64,000 bases of DNA from APNM01 sp040361335 (GTDB lineage: Bacteria > Pseudomonadota > Gammaproteobacteria > Nevskiales > Salinisphaeraceae): assembly GCF_040361335.1 (NCBI RefSeq), contig NZ_APNM01000014.1:21662-85661 (forward strand), given 5' to 3'. Below are positions 15,935 to 25,116 of the stretch, one piece after another; position 1 is the stretch's first letter; every line of letters begins with the position of its first letter. A model generated the notes under the pieces. The model saw only the letters and a program-made list of their open reading frames with translations, was not told where the DNA came from and searched no databases. The position numbers were made by a program, and so were the translations under genes.

Positions 15935-16501
15935 TCAGCAGAGGCGGGTGCGCTTGGGGGCGAGGCGCTCCAGGAAGGCCTGCTGGTCGGCGAGGATGCG
16001 GCGGTTGGCCAGGATCAGCCACTCCGCCAGGTTGGGCGCGTACGGCAGCGCCAGGAGTTTCATGCCGGCGGCCTCGGGGGTGCGGTCGTCCTTCTGGCGG
16101 TTGCAGGTCTCGCAGGCGGCGACCACGTTGGTCCACTCGTGCACGCCGCCCTTCGAGCGGGGCACCACGTGCTCGATCTGCATCTCGCGGTAGGCCAGCC
16201 GCCGGCCGCAGTACAGGCACAGGCCGCCGTCGCGGTGATAGAGCTCGCGGCGGGACAGCGGCGGCATCAGGTTGCGGGCGAAGCGGTGCGAGCGGTCGTG
16301 CACCGCCACGATGGAATCGATGGCCATGTGGCTGCGGATGCCGGTCTCGCGCGAACGTCCGCCGCGCAGCCGGATCTTCTGACAGCCGGCCTCCCAGGCG
16401 ATCTTGCCCGTGAAGTACAGCCCCACGGCCTCGCGCCAGTCGATCCATTCCACCGGCAGACCGCCGGCGTCCAGTTTCAGAATCCTCGGAAACACCTCCA
16501 A
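15935..16501 (-). CDS. HNH endonuclease family protein
   Basis: 188 aa. The start is TTG 16501 or GTG 16495; no ATG suits, so the N-terminus is uncertain. The sequence begins VFPRILKLDAGGLPVEWIDW, typical of a widespread stand-alone HNH family. The nuclease core is CLYCGRRLAYREMQIEHVVP with SKGGVHEWTNVVAACETCNR: two Cys-x2-Cys zinc knuckles frame the catalytic His in EHVVP. The family's physiological role is not known; it is not linked here to any restriction or phage gene. Confidence 0.87.
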   Translation of the reverse strand: MEVFPRILKLDAGGLPVEWIDWREAVGLYFTGKIAWEAGCQKIRLRGGRSRETGIRSHMAIDSIVAVHDRSHRFARNLMPPLSRRELYHRDGGLCLYCGRRLAYREMQIEHVVPRSKGGVHEWTNVVAACETCNRQKDDRTPEAAGMKLLALPYAPNLAEWLILANRRILADQQAFLERLAPKRTRLC

Positions 16502-16697
16502 GATCCCTTCCTCGACATGTTCGACCGTATTCTCCCGCCCCGCCCCGAGTATCGGGGGGCACGATGACGGAAAGATTGCGGCATTTCGCGGTCCCAGTCG
16601 AGTGTAGCAGGACCGGCGCGCAGGGTATCGTCCCCCCGTCGTGTATCAACGACAGCCACGGCCATCCGGATGCGTGCCCGGGCCGTACAATGACGAA

Positions 16698-16724
16698 CGC
16701 CCGACGACGGCACGCCGTCGGGCG
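16698..16724. promoter_or_regulatory. Hairpin in the leader of the RND efflux operon
   Basis: A perfect 9-bp stem CGCCCGACG / CGTCGGGCG with a 9-nt loop lies 36 bp upstream of the efflux operon start. There is no T-run, so it is not a typical intrinsic terminator. It could be an operator or a leader structure. An AAGGAG RBS follows at 16746-16751. Confidence 0.4.
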
Positions 16725-16759
16725 CCGCCGTCCGACCAGTTGAACAAGGAGTTCCCCAC

Positions 16760-17923
16760 ATGGCCAAACGCCTGGCGGCGGCCGGCGCGGCACTCGCCCT
16801 GCTCGCGCTCGCGGCCTACGCGCTGATCCCCGCCGACCCGACCGGCGCCGCGCCCGAGGGGCGCCGCATCGCCGTGGAGACGACGCCGATCGGGCGCGGC
16901 ACGCTGGTGGACCGGCGCGAGTTCCCCGGCAGCCTGGAAGCGGCGGCCGAATTCACCGTGGCGCCCAAGGTCGGCGGCCGGGTCGAGGCCATGCTGGCGG
17001 ACATCGGCGACCGCGTCGCCCGCGGCGACGTGGTCGTCCGGCTCGACGACGCCGAGTACCGGCAGGCGGTGACGCAGGCCGAGGCCGAGCTCGCCGTGGC
17101 GCGGGCGCAACGGCGCGAGGCGCGCAGCAACCGCACCCTGGCCGAGCGGCGCCTGGAGCGCGTGCGCCGCCTGCGCGAGCGCGGCATCGCCGCGGCTTCC
17201 GAGCTGGACGAGGCCGAGACCGAGGCCGCCGCGCAGACCGCGGCGACCGCCGTGGCCGAGGCCCAGGTGACCCGGGCCCGCGCGGCCCTGGAGGCCGCCC
17301 AGGTACGGCTCGGCTATACCCGGATCGCGGCCGACTGGCCGGGTGCCGGCGAGGCGCGCGTGGTGGGCGAGCGCCTGGTCGATACCGGCGACACCGTAGC
17401 CGCGAACACGGCCATGCTCACGATCCTGGACATCCGGCGGCTCAAGGCCGTGATCCGGGTGCCGGAGGATGTCTACGCCGGCGTGGCGCCGGGTCAGCAG
17501 GCCGAGGTCCGGGCGAGCGCCCTGCCGGGCCGCGTCTTCCCGGCCACGGTCGCCCGGATCGCGCCGCGCTTCGACACCGACTCCCGCCAGGCGCGCGTCG
17601 AGCTGACCGTGGACAACCCGGAACGCGCCCTGGTGCCCGGCATGTTCGTCCAGGTGGCAGTGGCCGCCGGGCGGGTCGAGGACGCCCCCCTGCTGCCGGC
17701 GACCGCGCTGGTCGAGCGCGGCGGCCGCACCGGCGTGTTCGTGCTGGCGCCGGAGGCGGACACCGCGCGCTTCGTGCCCGTGGACGTGGCCCTGCGCGCC
17801 GACGGCCGGGCCGCCCTCGCCGCCCCCGGCGACCTGGACGGCGACGTGGTCGTCCTGGGCCAGAACCAGCTCGAGGACGGCACCGCCGTGGTCCGCGCCG
17901 ACACGGACGACGGCGACGCATGA
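16760..17923 (+). CDS. RND efflux periplasmic adaptor (membrane fusion protein)
   Basis: 387 aa. N-terminal signal/anchor helix (about 5-22), lipoyl half-motifs (EFTVAPKVGGRVEAMLADIG with GDRVARGDVVVRLD), an alpha-hairpin rich in Glu/Arg/Ala (about 95-180), then beta-barrel and membrane-proximal domains. This is the HlyD/AcrA fold linking an inner-membrane RND pump to a TolC channel. A good RBS (AAGGAG, 8-bp spacing) precedes ATG 16760. The stop overlaps the pump start by ATGA. First gene of a three-gene efflux operon. Confidence 0.92.
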   Translation: MAKRLAAAGAALALLALAAYALIPADPTGAAPEGRRIAVETTPIGRGTLVDRREFPGSLEAAAEFTVAPKVGGRVEAMLADIGDRVARGDVVVRLDDAEYRQAVTQAEAELAVARAQRREARSNRTLAERRLERVRRLRERGIAAASELDEAETEAAAQTAATAVAEAQVTRARAALEAAQVRLGYTRIAADWPGAGEARVVGERLVDTGDTVAANTAMLTILDIRRLKAVIRVPEDVYAGVAPGQQAEVRASALPGRVFPATVARIAPRFDTDSRQARVELTVDNPERALVPGMFVQVAVAAGRVEDAPLLPATALVERGGRTGVFVLAPEADTARFVPVDVALRADGRAALAAPGDLDGDVVVLGQNQLEDGTAVVRADTDDGDA

Positions 17924-20900
17924 ACCTGCCCGCCCTCGCCGTCGACCGGCCGGTGTTCACTGTCATGGTGACGCTGATCGCCGTGCTCCTGGGCCTGGTG
18001 GCCCTGCTGCGCCTGCCGGTGGACCTGCTGCCGGATATCGAGACCCCGGCCCTGACCGTGTCGGTGGACTACGAGAACGCCGCGCCGGAAACCATGGAGG
18101 AGCTGGTGGCGCGGCCCGTCGAGCGGGCCGTGGCCTCCACGCCCGGGCTGGAGGAAATGATCTCCACCTCCGCCGAGGGCGTGACCAACGTCACCCTGCG
18201 CTTCGCCTGGGGCACCGATGTCGACGGCGCCGCCAACGATGTCCGCGACCGGCTGTTCAGCGAGCTCGACGAGCTGCCCGAGGACGCCGGCCGGCCGCAA
18301 CTGCGCAAGTTCGACAGCGCGGACCTGCCGATCCTGATCCTGGGCATCAGCAGCGGCATCGACCCGATCGAGCTGCGGCGCCTGATCGACAACCAGCTTT
18401 CGCATCGCCTGCAGCAAGTGCCGGGCGTGGCCGCGGTGGAGGTCTGGGGCGGTCCCGAACGCGAGATCCACATCGACCTGGACCGGCGGCAGGTGCAGGC
18501 ACTGGGCCTGTCGCTGACCCAGGTCCGCGAAGCCCTGACCGCCGCCAACCGCAACCTGCCGGCCGGCTCCATCCTGGTCGGCGACCGCGAGCTGACCCTG
18601 CGCACGCCGGGGCGACTCAGCGATCTGGCCACCCTGCGCGAGACCGTCGTCGCCACCGTCGACGGGGCCCCGGTGCGCCTGCGCCAGATCGCGGCCGTGG
18701 CCGATACCCAACGGCGCGAGACGCGCCTGATCCGGATCGACGGCGAGCCCGGCGTGCGCATGGGCGTGCGCAAGCAGTCCGGCGCCAATACGGTGGAGGT
18801 CGTCTCCCGGATCATGGACGAGGTCGAACGGCTCAACCGCGACTTCCCGCAGGCCCGGCTCACCCCCTTCTTCGACACCTCGGACTATATCCGTCAGTCG
18901 ATCCGCAACGTTTCCCGCTCGCTGCTCTACGGCAGCGCCCTGGCGGTGCTGGTGCTGCTCGCCTTCCTGGGCAGCCCGCGGGCGACGCTGGTGGTGGCCA
19001 CGGCGATCCCGGTGTCGCTGATCGCGACCTTCGCCCTGGTCTATTTCAACGGCTTCACCATCAACCTCATGACCCTCGGCGGGCTCGCCCTGGGCGTGGG
19101 CCTGATGGTGGACGCCGCGATCGTGGTGCTGGAGAACGTGATGCGGCGGCGCCAGGAGCTGGGCGAGGCGGCGCGCGAGTCGGCGGTGGCCGGCACCCGC
19201 GAGATCGCCGCGGCCATCGTCGCCAGCACGCTCACGACCCTCGCGATCTTCGTGCCCATGCTGTTCGCGCGCGAGCTGGCCGGCCAGCTCTTCCGGCAAC
19301 TCGCGATCGTGGTCGCCTTCGCCCTGGTCTGCGCGCTGCTGGTGGCCCTGACACTGGTACCGATGCTCGCCGCGCGCGTGGTCCGCGACGGCGACTCGCC
19401 GGGGCCGGCGCCGCTGCGGCGCCTGAGCGACCGGGCCGCGGCGGGCTTCGCGGCCTTCCGGGAACGCTATCGGCACGTGCTGGACACCGCCCTGGCCCGG
19501 CCGCGGACCGTGCTCGCCGGGACCGCTCTGGCGGTCGCCGCGGCGGTCGCCGCCCTGCCCCTGATCGGCACCGAATTCATGCCCGCCAGCGACGAGGGCG
19601 AGGTGCGCGTGAGCCTGGAGATGCCCCCGGGCACCCGCCTGGAGGTCCTGGACCGCCAGACCCGCCGGGCGGAGGCCGTGATCCGGGAGGCCGTGCCGGA
19701 GGCCACCTCCGTGGTGACCAGCGTGGGGGCCTCGTCCCACCGCGCCGAGGGCGGCGCCGAGGCGGATATCCGCGTCGAACTCGCGCCGCTGGCGCAGCGC
19801 GACCGCGGCAGCGCCGAGATCGCCGCCGACCTGCGGGCGGCGATCGGCGCCCTGCCCGACACCACGGTACGGGTGCGCGTGCGCCAGCCGTTCTTCCTGC
19901 GCATGCTGCAGGGCGGCGGCGAGGCCGAGAGCCTGCAGATCGAGGTGCGCGGCTACGAGTTCGCGACCATCGACGACCTGGCTACCCGGGTCGCCGAGCG
20001 CGTGCGGTCCATTCCCGGCGTGACCGACGCGCGCTTGCCGCGCACCGGCGGCGAGCCGCAGCGGCTGGTCGTGGTCGACCGACCCCGCGCCGCCGACCTG
20101 GGCGTGTCGGTCGAGGACGTCGCCCGCACGGTCGAGACCGCCATCGCCGGCGGCAACGCCGGCTATTTCCTGGACGACGGCGACGAAGTGCCGATCGTGG
20201 TCAAGCTGGCGGACAACCTCACCGTCACCCCCGCGCAACTGCTGGAACTGCCGGTACCGGCGGCCGACGGCCGTCGGGTGCGGCTGGGCAATGTCGCCGA
20301 CCTGCGCGAGGCCAGCGGCCCGACCGTGATCGACCGCAAGAACCAGCAGCGGCTGAAGACGGTCTATGTCAACATCGCCGGCCGGGACCTGGGCTCGGTG
20401 GCCGCGGACGTCCAGGCCGCCCTGGACGGCATCGCGCGGCCGGCGAACTACGACCTGATCCTGTCGGGGGAATACGAGGAACAGGTGGAAACCTTCGGCG
20501 AGCTGGGACTCAACGTCCTGCTCGCCCTGTTGTTGGTCTACATGGTCATGGCATGTCTGTACGAATCCCTGCGCGATCCGTTGATCGTGATGACCACGGT
20601 GCCGATGGCACTGATCGGCGTGGTCGCCGCCCTGCTGGTCACCGGCACCACCCTCAACGCGCAATCGCTGGTGGGCTGCCTGATGCTGATCGGCATCGTG
20701 GTGAACAACGCCATCCTGATCGTGGACCAGGCCAACTTGCTTCGCCGCGGCGGGCGGACCGTGGCGGACGCGATCCGGGAGGCCGGGCGACGGCGGCTGC
20801 GGCCGATCCTGATGACCGCGGCCACCACCATGCTGGCGCTGCTGCCGCTGGCGATCGGCCTGGGCGAGGGCGCGGACTCCCAGGCGCCGCTGGCACGGGC

Positions 20901-21018
20901 CGTGATCGGCGGCCTGTTGTCGGCGACCCTGATCACCCTGATCGTGATCCCGGTGGTCTACGCCGGTTTCCACGGCGCCTGGCCGGCCCGCCGGGGGAAC
21001 GCGGAGGCCCCGTCGTGA
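17920..21018 (+). CDS. RND efflux transporter permease
   Basis: 1032 aa, full-length AcrB/HAE-type fold: TM1 (RPVFTVMVTLIAVLLGLVAL), a large periplasmic domain, TM2-6, a second periplasmic domain and TM8-12. The TM4 proton-relay motif reads GLMVDAAIVVLEN, keeping the first Asp but with Ala where AcrB has the second Asp; TM10 has IGIVVNNAILIVD. These variants are common in HAE subfamilies outside AcrB. The pump exports unknown compounds from membrane or periplasm using proton influx. The 3' end overlaps the TolC-family gene by GTGA. Confidence 0.92.
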   Translation: MNLPALAVDRPVFTVMVTLIAVLLGLVALLRLPVDLLPDIETPALTVSVDYENAAPETMEELVARPVERAVASTPGLEEMISTSAEGVTNVTLRFAWGTDVDGAANDVRDRLFSELDELPEDAGRPQLRKFDSADLPILILGISSGIDPIELRRLIDNQLSHRLQQVPGVAAVEVWGGPEREIHIDLDRRQVQALGLSLTQVREALTAANRNLPAGSILVGDRELTLRTPGRLSDLATLRETVVATVDGAPVRLRQIAAVADTQRRETRLIRIDGEPGVRMGVRKQSGANTVEVVSRIMDEVERLNRDFPQARLTPFFDTSDYIRQSIRNVSRSLLYGSALAVLVLLAFLGSPRATLVVATAIPVSLIATFALVYFNGFTINLMTLGGLALGVGLMVDAAIVVLENVMRRRQELGEAARESAVAGTREIAAAIVASTLTTLAIFVPMLFARELAGQLFRQLAIVVAFALVCALLVALTLVPMLAARVVRDGDSPGPAPLRRLSDRAAAGFAAFRERYRHVLDTALARPRTVLAGTALAVAAAVAALPLIGTEFMPASDEGEVRVSLEMPPGTRLEVLDRQTRRAEAVIREAVPEATSVVTSVGASSHRAEGGAEADIRVELAPLAQRDRGSAEIAADLRAAIGALPDTTVRVRVRQPFFLRMLQGGGEAESLQIEVRGYEFATIDDLATRVAERVRSIPGVTDARLPRTGGEPQRLVVVDRPRAADLGVSVEDVARTVETAIAGGNAGYFLDDGDEVPIVVKLADNLTVTPAQLLELPVPAADGRRVRLGNVADLREASGPTVIDRKNQQRLKTVYVNIAGRDLGSVAADVQAALDGIARPANYDLILSGEYEEQVETFGELGLNVLLALLLVYMVMACLYESLRDPLIVMTTVPMALIGVVAALLVTGTTLNAQSLVGCLMLIGIVVNNAILIVDQANLLRRGGRTVADAIREAGRRRLRPILMTAATTMLALLPLAIGLGEGADSQAPLARAVIGGLLSATLITLIVIPVVYAGFHGAWPARRGNAEAPS

Positions 21019-22568
21019 GGGCCGCGGCGATCGCGCTGGCCGTGGTGCTGGCCTGGCCCGCCGCGGCGGCCGAGCCGGACACGCGGGTATCGCCGCCACA
21101 GGTGGTGACGGCACCCGAGTCCGGCCCCCTGCGGCTGTCGGTGGAAGAGGCCGTGGCCCTGGCCCTGCAGCACAACCCCGCCCTGCTCGCCGAGCGCCAG
21201 CAGCCGATCGTGGCCGGGGCGTTCGAGGCGATCGAGCGGGCCGTCTTCGACCCCGCGCTGTTCGCCGGGATCGAACGCGGCGCCGAGGTCACGGAACAGA
21301 CCTTCGCCGACTCCGGCGACAACATCCTCGTGGACCGGGACACGGAGAGCGCCCGGATCGGCCTGCGCCAGACCCTGCCCACGGGCACCGAGCTGGAACT
21401 GACCCTGAGCCAGGACCGGATCGAATCCAACCGCAACCCGACCCAGAGCGGCGCCCGCGCGGGCCTGTCGATCACCCAGGCGCTGCTGCGCGGCGCCGGC
21501 ATCGACACCAACCTGGTCGCCCTGCGCCAGGCGCGCACCGACACCCTGGCCTCGGCCTACCAGCTACGCGGCTTCGTGGCCACGCTGGTGGCCGACGTCG
21601 AGACCACCTACTGGGCCTACCTGGGCGCGCGCGAACGCATCCGCATCCTGGAGACCTCGCGCGAGCTGGCCGAGCGCCAGGTCGAGGAGACCCGGCAGCG
21701 CATCGACGCCGGCACTCTCGCCGAGACCGAGCTGGCGGCCGTGCGCGCCGAGGCCGCCCAACGCCGCCAGGACCTGATCGACGGCCGCGCCGAGGCGGCC
21801 CGCCTGCGCACCGAGCTGCTGCGCCTGATCGCGCCGCCCGGCGAGGCCGACTACGGGCGCGGCGTCGAGCCGGTGAGCGAGGTCGACCTCGAGCCGGTGG
21901 CGCTGGAAGCCGCGGCGGACCACGTCCGGCTCGCCCTGGACCGCCGCCCCGAGCTCAACGAGGCGCGCCTGCTGCTGGCGCGCAACGAGCTGGAAGTGGT
22001 CGCCACCCGCAACGGCCTGCTGCCGCGCCTGGACCTGTTCGTGACCCTGGGCGGCACCGGCTTCGCCGAATCCTACGGCGACGCCTGGCGCGGGGTGGAC
22101 GAGACCGACACCTACGACCTCTCCGCCGCGCTGGAATTCGAGTACCCGCTGGGCAACCGCGCCGCCCGCGCCGACAACCGCCGCGCCCTGGCCGACCGCA
22201 CCGCGGCGCGCGCCAGCCTGACCAACCTGGAACGCCTGGTCGGCGCGGACGTGCGCGCGGCCGTGCTGGAAGCCGAACGCGCCGCCGCCCAGATCGAGGC
22301 CTCGGGCGCCACCCGCGCCCTGCGCGAGGAGGCCCTGGCGGCGGAGGAGGCCCGCTTCGACGTCGGCCGTTCCACCAGCCTGCTGGTGGCCCAGGCCCAG
22401 CGCGACCTGGTCGCCGCGCGGCTCGACGAGGCCGATGCCTACATCGCCTACCGCCAGGCCCTGATCGATCTGTACCGCCTGGACGGCACCCTGCTGGTGC
22501 GGCGCATGATCGAGGCGCCGGGCTGGGAACCGCCGAGCCTGAACTGGGAACGCCAGGGGCACCAGTGA
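21015..22568 (+). CDS. TolC-family outer membrane efflux protein
   Basis: 517 aa from GTG 21015, which overlaps the pump stop (GTGA) and gives a clear signal peptide (RAAAIALAVVLAWPAAAAEP). The outer-membrane factor repeat starts LRLSVEEAVALALQHNPALL and recurs in the second half around RRPELNEARLLLARNELEVV. Long Ala/Glu/Arg-rich helices match the periplasmic tunnel. It completes the tripartite RND operon. No lipobox is seen, unlike OprM-type factors. Confidence 0.9.
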   Translation: MRAAAIALAVVLAWPAAAAEPDTRVSPPQVVTAPESGPLRLSVEEAVALALQHNPALLAERQQPIVAGAFEAIERAVFDPALFAGIERGAEVTEQTFADSGDNILVDRDTESARIGLRQTLPTGTELELTLSQDRIESNRNPTQSGARAGLSITQALLRGAGIDTNLVALRQARTDTLASAYQLRGFVATLVADVETTYWAYLGARERIRILETSRELAERQVEETRQRIDAGTLAETELAAVRAEAAQRRQDLIDGRAEAARLRTELLRLIAPPGEADYGRGVEPVSEVDLEPVALEAAADHVRLALDRRPELNEARLLLARNELEVVATRNGLLPRLDLFVTLGGTGFAESYGDAWRGVDETDTYDLSAALEFEYPLGNRAARADNRRALADRTAARASLTNLERLVGADVRAAVLEAERAAAQIEASGATRALREEALAAEEARFDVGRSTSLLVAQAQRDLVAARLDEADAYIAYRQALIDLYRLDGTLLVRRMIEAPGWEPPSLNWERQGHQ

Positions 22569-22585
22569 TGCCGCATGGACAGGGC

Positions 22586-22878
22586 AATCCGCCGATTCAC
22601 GCCGATGGACGCTGATCATCGGCGGATCGTTTTCAGGACCGGCGCCACGGGCGGCCCCGCAACGCAAACCCATCCACCGATCACACGGATGACACGGATT
22701 GGCCCGGCAGTCCATTAACCCATTAACAACCAATCATCTGCGTCAATCCGCGTTCATCTGCGGATTACTTGCAAGAGCCAGGACTACGAATAGTTCCGGA
22801 ACGCAAGGCGATCCACGGATTTCACCGATTACACCGATTCTTGTCCTTCAATCCGTGTCATCCGTGTAATCTGTGGAT
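22586..22878. repeat. Family B compound repeat filling the 427-bp gap before the TonB receptor gene
   Basis: Several units of the type ATCCACCGATCACACGGATG and their inverses occur: 22586-22628, 22671-22700 with 22735-22766, and 22810-22831 (ATCCACGGATTTCACCGATT) facing 22850-22877 (AATCCGTGTCATCCGTGTAA). Each left/right pair can form an imperfect stem. No coding region was seen in 22569-22995. Confidence 0.85.
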
Positions 22879-22890
22879 TCCCCCCGGACC

Positions 22891-22907
22891 TGCGACATTC
22901 GGTCGCA
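22891..22907. promoter_or_regulatory. Palindromic operator candidate upstream of the TonB receptor
   Basis: TGCGAC-ATTCG-GTCGCA, a perfect 6-bp inverted repeat with a 5-bp centre, 89 bp before the start codon. It sits just outside the family B repeats, in the probable promoter. A metal- or heme-responsive regulator is plausible for a TonB receptor, but none is identified. Confidence 0.45.
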
Positions 22908-22995
22908 TTCCGCCGCGGCGGCGTCCCGACTAACCTACCGTCCGGTCGCGCCGTCCCAGGCGGTGCAAAACCCAGAACCGACCGGACAACCCGCG

Positions 22996-25059
22996 ATGAC
23001 ACGCCTGCGCCCGCTCGCCGCGGCGGCCCTGCTGCTGCCCGCCGCCGCCCTCGCCGACCAAGCCGAAACCCTGGAAAGCATCGACGTCACCGCCGACCGC
23101 GCGGCGACCGCCGCCGTGGCCGCGGATGAGCTCGGCGATCCGGCACCGGACACGGCCGCGGCGCTGGCCCGGCTGCCGGGCGCCGGCGTCAACCGCAACG
23201 GCCCGCTGACCGGCATCGCCCAGTACCGCGGCCTGTACGGCGACCGCCTCAATGTCCTGGTGGACGGCGCCAGCCCGGTATCCGGCGGCCCCAACGCCAT
23301 GGACACGCCCCTGAGCTACCTGCCGGCGGCGCGCCTGGCACGCATCGAGATCCACCGCGGGATCGCGCCGGTGAGCGACGGCATCGAGACCCTGGGCGGC
23401 ACCGTGCGCGCCACCTCGCGGGCGGGGCGCTTCGCGAGCGGCGACGGCGTCGAACTGTACGGCGATGCCGCCGCAGGCCTGCGCAGCGCGGACGACGGCC
23501 GGAGCGTCACCGGCCTGGCGGGCGTGGCCGGTCGACGGCATCGCGCGCACGCCGCCGTGACCCGCGAGCGCGGCGACGACCGCGAGACCGCCGCGGGCAC
23601 GGTGGCCGCCTCGCGCCACGAGCGCGATGTCTACGAACTGGGTTACGGTCACCGCGAGGATGATCGCCGTGTCTCGCTGGACTACCGCCGCAACGAGACC
23701 GGCCCCACGGGCACGCCGGCGCTGCCCATGGATATCGACGTCATCGACACCGACCTGCTGCGCGCCGGGTACGCGACTTCGTTCCGCGGCATCGGGCTGT
23801 CGGCGGACGTCGCCTACAACGACGTCCACCACCGCATGAGCAACGACAGTCTGCGGCCGCCCGCCAACCCGATGATGCGGCGCTACACCGTGGCCGACGC
23901 CGACGGCGGCTCCTACCGGCTGCGCGCCGACATCCCGCTCGCCACAGGCAGCCTGGCGGTGGGCGTGGACGGCCGGCTGGCGCGCCACGACGCCGACATC
24001 TTCGCACCCGACAACGATGCCTTCTTCGTGCGCAACTTCAACGACGTCCGCCGCGATCTGCACAGCCTGTTCGGCGAATGGTCCGGGCCACTGTCGGCGC
24101 GGCTGGGCGCGACCCTGGGCCTGCGCTACACCCGGGCGACGACCGACGCCGGGCGGGTGGACGGCACCCCGGCGATGATGATGCCGGCCGCCGCCACCCT
24201 GCGCGACCGCTTCAACGCCGCCGACCGCGAACGCACCGACGACAACCTCGATCTCGCCCTGGCCCTCGAATACGTTCTGCGCCACGACCTCGACCTGACC
24301 GCCGGCCTCGGGCGCAAGACCCGCACGCCCTCCTACCAGACGCGCTACCTGTGGCTGCCGCTGCAATCGGCGGGCGGACTGGCCGACGGCAACAACTACG
24401 TGGGCGACATCGACCTGGACCCCGAGGTGTCGCACGAGGCGACCCTGGGCCTGGACTGGCATCCGGGTCGCTTCCGCGTTTCGCCGCAGGCGTTCTACCG
24501 CCGGGTGGACGACTACATCCAGGGCGTGCCCGCCACCGATCCCGCCGTGCTCATGGCCAGCGGCATGACCGGCGATCCGACCCCGCTGCGCTTCGCCAAC
24601 GTCGACGCCGAGCTCTACGGCATCGACGCCCTGTGGTCGGTGCAGCTCGCCGACCGCTGGTTCCTGGACGGCAGCCTCGCCTACGTGCGCGGAGAGCGCC
24701 GCGACATCGACGACGACCTGTACCGCGTCGCCCCGCCCAACGCCCGCGTGGCGCTGAGCCACCGCCGCGCCCGCTGGTCGGTGACGCTGACCGGCGAGGC
24801 CCACGACGGGCAGGACCATGTCTCGGCGACCAACGGCGAGACCGAATCCGGCGGCTACGGCCTGCTCCACGTCTCCGGGCGCTACGAATTCCCGCGTCAC
24901 GGCCTGACCCTGAGCGCGGGCATGGACAACCTGCTGGACAAGGCCTACCGGCCGCATCTGGCGGGGATCAATCGGGTGGTCGACAGCGATATCGCCGTGG
25001 GCGAGCGCCTGCCCGGCGACGGCATCAACGGCTACGTGCGGCTCTCGCTGGCCTGGTGA
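22996..25059 (+). CDS. TonB-dependent outer membrane receptor, OprC/NosA copper-receptor-like
   Basis: 687 aa from ATG 22996, which gives a clean signal peptide (about 1-21). Plug domain (about 45-150) with GVNRNGPLTGIAQYRGLYGD and RIEIHRGIAPVSDG, then a 22-strand-type barrel ending in the C-terminal aromatic LSLAW. The plug segment GGPNAMDTPLSYLP (Met102) and the barrel motif HRM at 279-281 correspond in position and type to the CxxxM and HxM copper-site motifs reported for OprC, although the Cys is a Gly here. Met-rich loops (PANPMMRRY, GTPAMMMPAA) agree. Copper uptake is an inference. Confidence 0.82.
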   Translation: MTRLRPLAAAALLLPAAALADQAETLESIDVTADRAATAAVAADELGDPAPDTAAALARLPGAGVNRNGPLTGIAQYRGLYGDRLNVLVDGASPVSGGPNAMDTPLSYLPAARLARIEIHRGIAPVSDGIETLGGTVRATSRAGRFASGDGVELYGDAAAGLRSADDGRSVTGLAGVAGRRHRAHAAVTRERGDDRETAAGTVAASRHERDVYELGYGHREDDRRVSLDYRRNETGPTGTPALPMDIDVIDTDLLRAGYATSFRGIGLSADVAYNDVHHRMSNDSLRPPANPMMRRYTVADADGGSYRLRADIPLATGSLAVGVDGRLARHDADIFAPDNDAFFVRNFNDVRRDLHSLFGEWSGPLSARLGATLGLRYTRATTDAGRVDGTPAMMMPAAATLRDRFNAADRERTDDNLDLALALEYVLRHDLDLTAGLGRKTRTPSYQTRYLWLPLQSAGGLADGNNYVGDIDLDPEVSHEATLGLDWHPGRFRVSPQAFYRRVDDYIQGVPATDPAVLMASGMTGDPTPLRFANVDAELYGIDALWSVQLADRWFLDGSLAYVRGERRDIDDDLYRVAPPNARVALSHRRARWSVTLTGEAHDGQDHVSATNGETESGGYGLLHVSGRYEFPRHGLTLSAGMDNLLDKAYRPHLAGINRVVDSDIAVGERLPGDGINGYVRLSLAW

Positions 25060-25079
25060 ACCGGCTCGAGGCCGAAAGC

Positions 25080-25111
25080 GATCCGCGGATTCACGCGGCT
25101 GGACGCGGATC
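25080..25111. repeat. Family B repeat, short copy
   Basis: GATCCGCGGATTCACGCGGC followed by TGGACGCGGATCAGG, between the convergent TonB receptor and diguanylate cyclase genes. Nearly the whole 57-bp gap is repeat. Confidence 0.7.
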
Positions 25112-25116
25112 AGGCC

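Noticed and set aside
15935..16501. HNH gene as part of a group II intron, phage or restriction system
   Set aside because: No reverse transcriptase, terminase or methylase around it; it matches a stand-alone chromosomal HNH family.
16698..16724. Intrinsic terminator before the efflux operon
   Set aside because: The hairpin has no following T-run; retained only as a leader structure or operator candidate.
17494..21114. Very long open frame (over 1200 codons) on the minus strand
   Set aside because: It lies antisense to the RND operon; its translation is low-complexity Gln/His/Gly/Arg-rich sequence, an artefact of GC-rich codon bias. The same applies to other long antisense frames, such as 7065-9932, 4678-6519 and 61656-63929.
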